Of a DNA stretch of 64,000 bases, positions 35,187 to 45,761 are shown piece after piece (positions within the stretch are counted from its first letter, which is position 1; each line of letters begins with the position of its first letter). This DNA is from Triticum aestivum (Eukaryota; Streptophyta; Magnoliopsida; Poales; Poaceae), in contig NC_057802.1 of NCBI RefSeq assembly GCF_018294505.1, forward strand, positions 557,422,063 to 557,486,062. Direction: 5' to 3'. Made by a program: the position numbers and the translations under genes. The notes under the pieces were generated by a model. That model was given only the letters and a program-made list of their open reading frames with translations, did not search any database and was not told the DNA's origin.

Positions 35187-35822
35187 ATGGCCCGTGCTGT
35201 TGTTCCGTTGAATTTTAATGTGTTCCTAGAGAAAGCTAAGTTGAAAGATGATGGTAGCAACTACACGGACTGGGTCCGTAACTTGAGGATTATCCTCATT
35301 GCTGCATACAAGAATTATGTCCTGGATGCACCGCTAGGTGACAAACCCACTGCAGGAGCAACGCCAGATGTTGTGAACACCTGGCAGAGCAATGCTGATG
35401 ACTACTCGATAGTTCAGTGTGCCATGCTTTACGGTTTAGAACCGGGACTTCAACGACGTTTTGAACGTCCTGGAGCATATGAGATGTTCCAGGAGTTGAA
35501 ATCAATATTTCAAGCAAATGCCTGGATTGAGAGATATGAAGTCTCCAATAAGTTCTATAGCTGCAAAATGGAGGAGAATAGTTCTGTTAGTGAACATATA
35601 CTCAGAATGTCTGGGTACCACAACCACATGACTCAGCTGGGAGTTAATCTTCCTGATGATAGTGTCATTGACAGAGTTCCTCAATCACTGCCACCAAGCT
35701 ACAAGAGCTTCATGATGAACTATAATATGCAAGGGATGGATAAGATTATTCCTGAGCTCTTCTCAATGCTAAAGGCTGGGGAGGTAGAAATCAAGAAATC
35801 AAGAAGGAGCATCAAGTATTGA
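35187..35822 (+). pseudogene. Copia gag, N-terminal part
   Basis: The ATG at 35187 begins a frame of 211 codons with the Copia gag core (UBN2-type): DGSNYTDWVRNLRIIL near the start, QELKSIFQ around residue 110, and SEHILRMSGYHNHMTQLG and LPPSYKSFMMNY in the second half. It ends at a TGA at 35820-35822 caused by a frameshift, since the nucleocapsid part follows in another frame. Gag forms the particle shell; this copy would give a truncated product. Confidence 0.85.
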
Positions 35823-36169
35823 TGGTCAACAAGACCACTAGTTTCAAGAAAAAGGGTAAAGGGAAGAAGGGGAACTTCAAGAAGAATAGCAAGCTAGTTT
35901 CTGCTCAAGTGAAGAAACCCAAGTCTGGACCTAAGCCTGAAACTGAGTGCTTCTACTACAAAGGAACTGGTCACTGGAAGCGGAACTGCCCCAAGTATTT
36001 GGCGGAGAAGAAGGATGGCAAAGTGAAAGGTATATTTGATATACATGTTATCGATGTGTACCTTACTAATGCTCGTAGTCGCGCCTGGGTATTTGATACT
36101 GGTTCTGTTGCTAATATTTTCAACTCGAAACAGGGGCTACGGATTAAGCGAAGATTGGCTAAGGACTAG
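35819..36169 (+). pseudogene. Copia nucleocapsid and protease start
   Basis: A basic lysine-rich linker leads to a zinc knuckle of the CX2CX4HX4C type in which the second cysteine is Tyr (codon 35957-35959), so metal binding should be impaired. The protease active site DTGS is present at 36095-36106. The frame stops at 36167-36169. It is shifted relative to gag upstream and to the protease remainder downstream. Confidence 0.82.
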
Positions 36170-36179
36170 GTGACGATGC

Positions 36180-36422
36180 GTGGGAAATGGTTCCAAAGTC
36201 GATGTGATCGCCGTCGGCACGCTACCTCTACATCTACCTTCGGGATTAGTTTTAGACCTAAATAATTGTTATTTGGTGCCAGCGTTGAGCATGAACATTA
36301 TATCTGGATCTTGTTTGATGCGAGACGGTTATTCATTTAAATCAGAGAATAATGGTTGTTCTAGTTATATGAGTAATATCTTTTATGGCCATGCACCCTT
36401 GATGAGTGGTCTTTTTTACTAA
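36180..36422 (+). pseudogene. Copia protease, C-terminal part
   Basis: Reads GNGSKVDVIAVGTLPL, LNNCYLVPALSMNIISG and ends near LMSGLFY; matches the region between protease active site and integrase of plant Copia. Its frame differs from both neighbouring blocks. Confidence 0.8.
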
Positions 36423-36499
36423 ATCTTGATAGTAGTGATACACATGTTCATAGTATTGAAGCCAAAAGATGTAGAGTTGATAATGATAGTGCAACTTAT

Positions 36500-37435
36500 T
36501 TGTGGCACTATCGTTTGGGTCATATTGGTGTAAAGCGCATGAAGAAACTCCATTCAGATGGACTTCTGGAATCACTTGATTATGAATCACTTGGTACTTG
36601 CGAACCATGCCTCATGGGCAAGATGACTAAAAATACGTTCTCCGGAACAATGGAGCGACCAACAGAGTTATTGGAAATCATACATACTGATGTATGTGGT
36701 CCAATGAACATTGAGGCTCGCGGCGGATATCATTATTTTCTCACCTTCACAGATGATTTGAGCAGATATGGGTATATCTACTTAATGAAACATAAGTCTG
36801 AAACATTTGAAAAGTTCAAAGAATTTCAGAGTGAAGTGGAAAATCATTGTAACAAGAAAATAAAGTTTCTACGATCTGATCGTGGAGGAGAATATTTGAG
36901 TTACAAGTTTGGTCTTCATTTGAAACAATGCGGAATAGTTTCGCAACTCACGCCACCCGGAACACCACAGCATAATGGTGTGTCCGAACGTCATAACCGC
37001 ACTTTATTAGATATGGTGCGATCTATGATGTCTCTCACTGATTTACTGCTATCGTTTTGGGGTTATGCTTTAGAGACGGCTGCATTCACGTTAAATAGGG
37101 CACCATCAAAATCCGTTGAGACGACACCTTATGAACTGTGGTTTGGCAAGAAGCCCAAGTTGTCGTTTCTTAAAGTTGGGGGCTGTGATGTTTTTGTGAA
37201 AAAGCTTCAACCTGATAAGCTCGAACCCACATCGGAGAAATGTGTCTTCATAGGATACCCAAAGGAGACTGTTGGGTACACCTTCTATCACAGATCCGAA
37301 GGCAAGATATTCGTTGCTAAGAATGGATCCTTTCTAGAGAAGGAGTTTCTCTCGAAAGAAGTGAGTGGGAGAAAAGTAGAACTTGATGAGATAATTGTAC
37401 CTGCTCCCTTATTGGAAAGTAGTTCGTCACTATAA
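36500..37435 (+). pseudogene. Copia integrase
   Basis: The zinc-binding HHCC region is visible (WHYRLGHIGVKRMKKL then CEPCLMGK). The catalytic triad is intact: D in HTDVCG (36689-36691), D in SDRGGE (36878-36880), E in VSERHN (36986-36988), with 35 residues between the second D and the E. The C-terminal part (YELWFGKKPKLSFLKV, CVFIGYPKE) is the usual Copia integrase tail. A TAA at 37433-37435 separates it from reverse transcriptase in the same frame. Integrase would insert the cDNA; this fragment is isolated by frameshifts upstream. Confidence 0.88.
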
Positions 37436-37444
37436 TCAGTTCCA

Positions 37445-38446
37445 TTGATTCCTACACCAGTAAGTGAGGAAGCTAATGATGATGATCATGAAACTTCTGA
37501 TCAAGTTACTACCGAACCTCGTAGGTCAACCAGAGTAAGATCCGCACCAGAGTGGTACAGTAATCTTGTTCTGGAGGTCATGTTACTTGACCATGACGAA
37601 CCTACAAACTATGAGGAAGCGATGATGAGCCCAGATTCGGCAAAATGGCTTGAGGCCATGAAATGTGAGATGGGATCCATGTATGAGAACAAAGTGTGGA
37701 CTTTGGTTGACTTGCCCGATGATCGGCATGCCATAGAGAATAAATGGATCTTCAAGAAGATGACTGACGCTGACGGTAATGTTACTGTCTACAAAGCTCG
37801 ACTTGTTGCAAAAGGTTTTCGACAAGTTCAAGGAGTTGACTACGATGAGACCTTCTCACCCGTAGCGATGCTTAAGTCTGTCCGAATCATGTTAGGAATT
37901 GCCGCATTTTATGATTATGAAATTTGGCAAATGGATGTCAAAACTGCATTCCTTAATGGATATCTTAAAGAAGAGTTGTATATGATGCAACCAGAAGGTT
38001 TTGTCGATCCAAAAGGTGCTAACAAAGTGTGCAAGCTCCAGCGATCTATTTATGGACCGGTGCAAGCCTCTCGGAGTTGGAATATACGCTTTGATAGTGT
38101 GATCAAAGCATATGGGTTTATACAGACTTTTGGAGAAGCCTGTACTTACAAGAAAGTGAGTGGGAGCTCTGTAGCATTTCTGATATTATATGCAGATGAC
38201 ATATTGTTGATCGGAAATGATACTGAATTTCTGAATAGCATAAAAGGATACTTGAATAAGAATTTTTCAATGAAAGACCTCGGTGAAGCTGCTTATATAT
38301 TAGGCATCAAGTTCTATAGAGATAGATCAAGACGCTTAATTGGACTTTCACAAAGCACATACCTTGATATAGTTTTGAAGAAGTTCAAAATGGATCAAGC
38401 AAAGAAAGGGTTCTTGCCTGTGTTACAAGGTGTGAAGTTGAGTTAG
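37445..38446 (+). pseudogene. Copia reverse transcriptase
   Basis: The conserved blocks are in order: WIFKKMTDADG, YKARLVAKGF, MDVKTAFLNG, and the catalytic YADD at 38189-38200 (LYADDILLIGND), followed by KDLGEAAYILGIK. The frame ends at TAG 38444-38446 and continues in phase into RNase H. It lies in the same frame as integrase (stop at 37433). Confidence 0.9.
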
Positions 38447-38482
38447 ACTCAATGCCCGACCACTGCAGAAGATAGAGAGAAA

Positions 38483-39154
38483 ATGAAAGGTGTTCCCTAT
38501 GCTTCAGCCATAGGCTCTATCATGTATGCAATGCTGTGTACCAGACCTGATGTGTGCCTTGCTATCAGTTTAGCAGGGAGGTACCAAAGTAATCTAGGAG
38601 TGGATCACTGGACAGCGGTCAAGAACATCCTCAAATACCTGAAAAGGACTAAGGATACGTTTCTCGTATATGGAGGTGACAAAGAACTCATCGTAATCGG
38701 TTACGTCGATGCAAGCTTTGACACTGATCCGGATGACTCTAAGTCACAAACTGGATATGTGTTTTTATTAAATGGTGGAGTTGTCAGTTGGTGCAGTTCC
38801 AAGTAGAGCGTCGTGGCGGGATCTACGTGTGAAGCGGAGTACATAGCTACTTCGGAAGCAGCAAATGAAGGAGTCTGGATGAAGGAGTTCATATCCGATC
38901 TAGGTGTCATACCTAGTGCATCGGGTCCAACGAAAATATTTTGTGACAATACTGGTGCAATTGCCTTGGCAAAGGAATCCAGATTTCACAAGAGAACCAA
39001 GCGCATCAAGAGACGCTTCAATTCGATCCGTGATCAAGTCAAGGAGGGAGACATAGAGATTTGCAAGATACATACGGATCTGAATGTTGCAGACCCGTTG
39101 ACTAAGCCTCTCTCACGAGCAAAACATGATCAACCAAGACTCCATGGGTGTTAG
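38483..39154 (+). pseudogene. Copia RNase H
   Basis: Begins with the connection region YASAIGSIMYAM and has the RNase H acidic residues in GYVDASF, CEAEYIA and FCDNTGA. A TAG at 38804-38806 interrupts it; a second open block runs from 38813 to the terminal stop at 39152-39154, with NVADPLTKPL near the end as in most plant Copia polyproteins. Confidence 0.88.
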
Positions 39155-39188
39155 AATCATTAGAATGTAATCTAGATTATTGACTCTA

Positions 39189-39203
39189 GTGCAAGTGGGA
39201 GAC
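39189..39203 (+). other. Polypurine tract before the Copia 3' LTR
   Basis: GTGCAAGTGGGAGAC directly precedes the LTR start TGAAGGAAAT. Confidence 0.7.
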
Positions 39204-40748
39204 TGAAGGAAATATGCCCTAGAGGCAATAATAAAGTTGTTATTTATATTTCCTTATATCATGATAAATGTTTATTATTCATGCTAGAATTGTATTAACT
39301 GGAAACTTAGTACATGTGTGAATACATAGACAAACAGAATGTCACTAGTATGCCTCTACTTGACTAGCTCGTTGAATCAATGATGGTTATGTTTCCTAAC
39401 CATAGACATTAGTTGTCATTTGATTAACGGGATCACATCATTAGAGAATGATGTGATTGACTTGACCCATCCGTTAGCTTAGCACGATGATTGTTTAGTT
39501 TGTTGCTATTGCTTTCTCCATAACTTATACATGTTCCTATGACTATGAGATCATGCAACTTCCGAATACCAGAGGAACACTTTGTGCGCTACCAAACGTC
39601 ACAACGTAACTGGGTGATTATAAAGGTACTCTACAGATGTCTCCGATGGTGTTTGTTGAGTTGGCATAGATCGAGATTAGGATTTGTCACTCCGATTGTT
39701 AGAGAGGTATCTCTGGGCCCTCTCAGTAATGCACATAAATATAAGCCTTGCAAGCAATGTGACTAATGAGTTAGTTGCGGGATGATACATTATAGAACGA
39801 GTAAAGAGACTTGCAGGTAACGAGATTGAACTAGGTATTGAGATACTGACTATCGAATCTCGGGAAAGTAACATACCGATTTCAAAGGGAACAACGTATA
39901 TCGTTATGCGGTTTGACCGATAAAGATCTTCGTAGAATATGTGGGAGCCAATATGAACATCCAGGTTCCGCCATTGGTTATTGACCGGAGACGTGTCTCG
40001 GTCATGTCTACATAGTTCTCGAACCCGTAGGGTCCGCACGCTTAACTTTCAGTGAAGATCGGTATTATGAGTTTATGTGTTTTGATGTATCGAAGGTAGT
40101 TCGGAGTCCCAGATGTGATCACGGACATGACGAGGAGTCTCCAAATGATCGAGACATAGAGATCGATATATTCGATGACTATGTTTGGACATCGGAAAGG
40201 TTTCGAGAGAGTTCGGGCATATACCGGAGTACAGGGGGGTTACCGGAACCCCCCTGGGAGTATATGGGCCCTAATGGGCTTTAGTGGAGAGAGAGAGAGA
40301 GGCAGCCAGGGTAGGCCGCGCCCCCCCTCTCCCTCTGGTCCGAATTGGACNNNNNNNNNNNNNNNNNNNNNNNNNNNNNNNNNNNNNNNNNNNNNNNNNN
40401 NNNNNNNNNNNNNNNNNNNNNNNNNNNNNNNNNNNNNNNNNNNNNNNNNNNNNNNNNNNNNNNNNNNNNNNNNNNNNNNNNNNNNNNNNNNNNNNNNNNN
40501 NNNNNNNNNNNNNNNNNNNNNNNNNNNNNNNNNNNNNNNNNNNNNNNNNNNNNNNNNNNNNNNNNNTACTCCCGGTGGGAGTAGGACTCCTCTAGGCCGC
40601 GCCATAGAGGGCCGGCCCTCCCCCTCCTCCACTCCTTTATATACGGGGTGGGGGGCACCCCATAGACACACAAGTTGATCATTGATCCCTTAGCCGTGTG
40701 CGGTGCCCCCTCCACCATAATCCACCTCGGTCATATCATCGTAGTGCT
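39204..40748 (+). repeat. Copia 3' LTR (truncated at right, contains gap)
   Basis: Starts TGAAGGAAATATGCCC. The N gap is at 40351-40566. It carries CTCCTTTATATACGGGG (promoter-like, about 40632) and breaks after GTAGTGCT at 40748, before the sequence that completes the LTR in the 5' copy (from about 33632). Confidence 0.88.
40351..40566. other. Assembly gap (216 N) in the Copia 3' LTR
   Basis: Run of N within the GC-rich part of the LTR. Confidence 1.
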
Positions 40749-40810
40749 TGCTACCTCTTGAGCACTACGTTGGTCTTCCCTTGAAGAGAAAAGGGTGATG
40801 CAGCAAAGTT
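40749..40810 (-). repeat. Short inverted end fragment of an Athila-type LTR
   Basis: TGCTACCTCTTGAGC... to ...GCAGCAAAG is the reverse complement of the last 60 bp of the Athila-type LTR (compare 52262-52325). It directly abuts the start of a plus-strand LTR of the same family at about 40811 (ATACGTCTCCAACG, terminal TG missing). Confidence 0.8.
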
Positions 40811-42101
40811 ATACGTCTCCAACGTATCTATAATTTTTGATTGCTCCATGCTATATTATCTTCTGGGACTAACCTATTAACCTATTAACCGGACTAACCT
40901 ATTATTCACTTTTATATTATTTTTTGGGACTAACCTATTAACCGGAGGCCCAGCCAAGAATTGTTGTTTTTTGCCTATTTCCGAGTTTGGCAGAAAAAGA
41001 ATATCAAACAGAGTCCAAACGGATTGAAACCTTCGGGAACGTGATTTTCGGAACGAACATGATCCAGAGGACTTGGACCCTACGTCAAGAAATCAAGAAG
41101 GAAGCCACGAGGTAGGGGGGCGCGCCTACCCCCCTCGGCACACCCTCCACCCTCGTGGGCCCCACGTTGCTCCACCGACGTACTCCTTCCTCCTATATAT
41201 ACCTATGTACCCCCAAACGATCAGATACGGAGCCAAAAACCTAATTCCACCGCTGCAACCTTCTGTACCCATGAGATCCCATCTTGGGGCCTTTTCCGGA
41301 GCTCCGCCGGAGGGGCATCGATCACGGAGGGCTTCTACATCAACACCATAGCCTCTCCGATGAAGTGTGAGTAGTTTACCTCAGACCTTCGGGTCCATAG
41401 TTATTAGCTAGATGGCTTCTTCTCTCTTTTTGGATCTCAATACAATGTTCTCCCCCTCTCTCATGGAGACCTATTCGATGTAATCTTCTTTTGCGGTGTG
41501 TTTGTTGAGACCGATGAATTGTGGGTTTATGATCAAGTTTATCTATGAAAAATATTTGAATCTTCTGAATTCTTTTATGTATGATTGGTTATCTTTGCAA
41601 GTCTCTTTGAATTATCAGTTTGGTTTGGCCTACTAGATTGATCTTTCTTGCAATGGGAGAAGTGCTTAGCTTTGGGTTCAATCTTGCGGTGTCCTTTCCC
41701 AGTGACAGTAGGGGCAGCAAGGCACGTATTGTATTGTTGCCATTGAGGATAACAAGATGGGGTTTTTATCATATTGCATGAATTTATCCCTCTACATCAT
41801 GTCATCTTGCTTAAGGCGTTACTCTGTTCTTATGAACTTAATACTCTAGATGCATGCTGGATAGCGGTCGATGTGTGGAGTAATAGTAGTAGATGCAGGC
41901 AGGAGTCGGTCTACTTGTCTCGGACGTGATGCCTATATACATGATCATACCTAGATATTCTCATAACTATGCTCAATTCTGTCAATTGCTCAACAGTAAT
42001 TTGTTCACCCACCGTAAAATACTTATGCTCTTGAGAGAAGCCACTAGTGAAACCTATGGGCCCCGGGTCTATTTTCCATCATATTAATCTCCCGACAACA
42101 A
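40811..42101 (+). repeat. 5' LTR of element B, left part
   Basis: Starts ATACGTCTCCAACGTATC with a small internal duplication (AACCTATTAACCTATTAACC). The promoter-like CTATATATACCTATG lies near 41195. It stops at CCGACAACAA where the 9.9-kb insertion begins. Confidence 0.85.
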
Positions 42102-42854
42102 TGTGACACCCAAAATTTTATTTGGCTTTTTTCAAACTTTTATTTAAATTGAGGGAGGTTATTTAAATTTTTCTTCTGAAGAACTCTCTCTCTCAAAATA
42201 TTTTTCTTTTATGGCATGTGTTTTGTTTTGGTTTCACCCAAGACTTGGTTCCTAGTCTTGGAGGTTTTCCCTTTTTATTTTGGACTCAAAACCAAATGCT
42301 TTTCACTTGGGAAAATTTCTTTTGAAAAATCTTTTAAATGGCCCTATGGTATTTGAGTGATCCTTTTCCCCTTTCCAAAAATCCCTCTTGCCATGACCTA
42401 AGTGGAAATCCACTCCCATAAGCCTTTCCCCATCTTTGTGTCAAGTTACTTTTCAAATCCAGCAGTTTGAACCTCCCCATAATTTCTTTTCCATTTAATT
42501 CTCATCAAAAACAATTTCTGCCTTCTATTCTAGCTCTTGGAGATTTTCAAAGGAGCTACCCTTTCTACTTTGAGTTTTGCCTCCAAACCAATTTCCCTAG
42601 CTAGTCCTTTGAGCCCTCAACCAGGATCCATGAAGATCCACTGGTCTCCAGTTCAAATATTTCAAACTATACTTAATGCAAGTTTGGACCAGATTTGCCA
42701 AATTTGATGAAATTCATTTGAATTCTTCTCCTAAAAATCTGAGAAAAATCAGGCAGCCTCTGGGTGCAGTGAGAGGTCACCTCACCAAGTCCCAGCTCCA
42801 GAATTTTTTTTCTTCATGCCAAATCATTTCATCGAACACCTGCTGGACACTGTT

Positions 42855-45761
42855 GCTATCATGTTCAGTAAATTCAGTTAACAGTGTCTGAAACTACTGT
42901 CGTTTTCTTCAGTGTTCGTTGTCAATCTCGCCAGTAGCCGCGGTGGCGCCTTGCTCCCCGTCCCCTCCTTCTTGTCCCTGCGCCGCACGAATGCCTGGAA
43001 GGTTGCGGGCGTCGGCGACGAGCAGGAGGAGGTGCGCCGCCCCGTGAGCGACGGCAGCGGCGGCTTTACGGCCGCCAGAGAGGGGCGCACCGTAGATGGC
43101 GCCGTCCAACGCCGCCCAAGCCACCGGAGGCTGCCGCGTGGCCACCCACTCGCCCGTGCGCGCTGACACCCTCGTCGTGAACTGCTAGGCGTGGAGCGCG
43201 CTCTCTGCCGCCGCCATGCCCGTACGGCCGCCCAGTCGAAGACCGGCGCTATTACGCCAATCCCGACCAAGATTAGCAGTGGAACGGGACCAGTAACTCT
43301 CACTGATGGTGCCTAGCCTCCTAAACCCACTGCCCAACCATTGCCTCGCCGTAATCGCTCGCCGGAGATTTCCCGTTCACGGCCACCCCCTCGGATCGCC
43401 TATAAATAGAGGCCCCGAACTCAAACTCGAACCCACACCACATCTACACACCTCCAACACCACGCCTTGCCTCTGGAAGAGCCCCGAGGGAGCCTTCTTC
43501 CCCAACTCCGGCCGCCGCGACCCACCACGGGATCTAGCTCGATTCGCTCCCGTGCGTGCACCTCTACCTCCCAGCTCTTGCCAGTAGCTTCCTTATGCAT
43601 CCACTCTCCTGACCCGCGCTTCAATTCGGAGTTTGCAGCACCCACCGGAGTTCTCCACCATCGCCCGAGCCGCCGTCCGCCGGAGAAAGTGTCGCCGTCG
43701 ACGTGGTGCTCTCCGTCGGTCAAGTCCACCACCCACCGACGCGGAAGAACGCACTGAACCTCTTGGTACACTCCGATCTCCCTGCCTCGCCGTGGTTCAA
43801 CGCCGGCGACCACCGCAGCCTTCGGGCACCGGCGAGGTTTTTAAACCTGACATATGGGACCCCCCCGTCAGCCTCTCTTCTGTTTCTCTCTCGAACCGTT
43901 TTCTGTTGGCGCGTTCGGGCAAATACGTTTTCTCTTTGGGCTGGCGCCTTTTACTCCGAACCGTTTTCTGTTTTCTCAGTTAAGTCCCTGGATCTTTTCT
44001 GTTTCATCACAGATTTGTCCCTGGACTAAAACCCTTATAACTTTTTAATAAAAGATGATTTTTGAGTGATTCTTTTTCTGTCGGTCTTGTATTTTTGTCT
44101 AGTTTGTTATAGTATTTATTTGGAAAAAAATTGGAACAAATTTTATGCACGCGTTGATTTTCACGTTAGTGTACGTTTTCGCTATACCGTAGGTTCCGGA
44201 AGAGCTGACGGAGCCGCGAACTTCACCGAGCTAGACTCCGACTTTTCCGAACCAGGCAAGCATGTTTGAACCTCTGATATGATAGGTGTTTTGCATGTTT
44301 GCTTGAATGGTTTGTGCATGGCATATGAGCATCGGTGAGTATCTCGTTGCATGTGAGGCAACTATCCGTGTGTTCCGAAGTTACCGTGATCTCTGAGGAG
44401 AGATGGCCTAGTCATGTGGTGACATGAAAGGCAGTAAGGTGGTATTGTTGTAGCATGCCAGCCTTACGACATCCGTTAAACTCCGACGTTAACGTGGACT
44501 GAGTCACGTTATCGTTCCTCCCCTTTCCGTGCCGCCACATGTTTTCTGCAAAGAGTACGGTTTAGTAAGTTGATAACCTCTTTCCATGTACACACCAAAT
44601 GGAGGGGCCGGGATGAGGGTTCCATGGCCCTGGATTAAAGCCAGTCATCCGGTCAGGGGGCATGGGTGTTTCCTGTTGGGACCGAGAGGGGGGCACCCCT
44701 TAGAGCGCGCGTATATAAATTTGATCCCATGCTACGCGAGGTTGTAGCCTCCCCGTCTCAAAGTTTTTCTTGAACATTGCCGAGGGTGATTCCTGGCTTC
44801 GGAATGTTGAATGGGTGTGTACTGGTTAGATGTGTTTCTTCCAAAACACCGTAAACGGAACTTGTCCCCGTGACTACTGAAATCCGTTGGCTATGGTTAA
44901 AGTACAAACTCTGCAGAGTCAAATCCTTCCGAGTCATCGTATCCATGGTCAAGGACCGTGACCAGCGTATCCATATCTATGTCACATCCTCGTGGTATTT
45001 TTCCCCGGCGAACAAGCTTGAGTGGTAAATTGGTTGAATATTATTCCGTGGATGGACTAACTCTGTTGTTTATTTCATACCTGATTATGCCCTTGAAATG
45101 ATTTAAATTCTTGAGCTACTGAGATATCAAGTTATGAAATATAAGCCCTTTATGTGATGTCGCTTAGACGTCCGACTGTGGCACTCTTGTTTTTTTCTTT
45201 TGATATAAGCCCTTTATGTGATGTCGCTCAGACGCCCGACTGTGGCACTCTTGTTATTTACTTCCGATATAAGCCCTTTATCTGATGTCGCTTAGACGTC
45301 CGACTGTGGCACTCTTGTTATTTACTTTGGATATAAACCCTTTATGTGATGTCGCTTAGACGTCCGACTGTGGCACTCTTGTTATTTTCTTTTGATATAA
45401 GCCCTTTATGTGATGTCGCTCAGACGTCCGACTGTGGCATGCAATGTTATTTACATTCTATTATAAGCCCTTTATGTGGCGTCGCCTTGACGCCCGACTG
45501 CGGCATTGTTATTTCTTTTGTTTCCTCTCGAGGAGTCATTCACACACTCGTTTGGCCCTCAGTATTATTTTGGGATTTCGGGAGGACTACCGCCCGACTT
45601 CTCTTTTATTTCCCATGCATTATTATCTCTATGTCTGAGTGCGCTTGTTAATCTGTTCATATGCATCATGTTTACATTTGTTATATCCTATGTCCGAACT
45701 GTCTTGCGAGTACTTTCATAGTACTCACCTGGCTTGTTGATTTGGCCAGATATTGACGAAG
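42855..45761 (+). repeat. Tandem unit 1 (2,907 bp)
   Basis: Starts GCTATCATGTTCAG. TATAAATA is at 43401-43408 and the hairpin before the acceptor at 45708-45726. It differs from units 2 and 3 at shared positions (GCACCGTAGATGG against GCAGCATAGATGG and GCAACATAGATGG; CACGCCTTGCC against CACGCCTAGCC). Confidence 0.92.
45139..45512. repeat. 64-bp minisatellite in unit 1, six copies
   Basis: ATAAGCCCTTTATGTGATGT-type monomers start at 45141, 45205, 45269, 45333, 45397 and 45463; most are 64 bp. GACGTCCGACTGTGGCACTC is shared. The same array recurs at about 48048 and 50959 in units 2 and 3. Confidence 0.9.

Larger units (their letters stand above)
33535..40748 (+). mobile_element. Ty1/Copia retrotransposon, main body (Angela/BARE-related group)
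   Basis: 5' LTR (remainder) 33535-33954, primer site, leader, gag-pol remnants 35187-39154, polypurine tract and 3' LTR 39204-40748. The LTR starts TGAAGGAAATATGCC and ends CCCCAACA. Domain order gag, protease, integrase, reverse transcriptase, RNase H (integrase before reverse transcriptase) defines Copia. Its right end is cut by the inverted fragment and Athila-type element B. All coding parts carry stops or frameshifts. Confidence 0.92.

Noticed and set aside
40175..40718. Frames across 40.2-40.7 kb
   Set aside because: They cross the second N gap inside a non-coding LTR.
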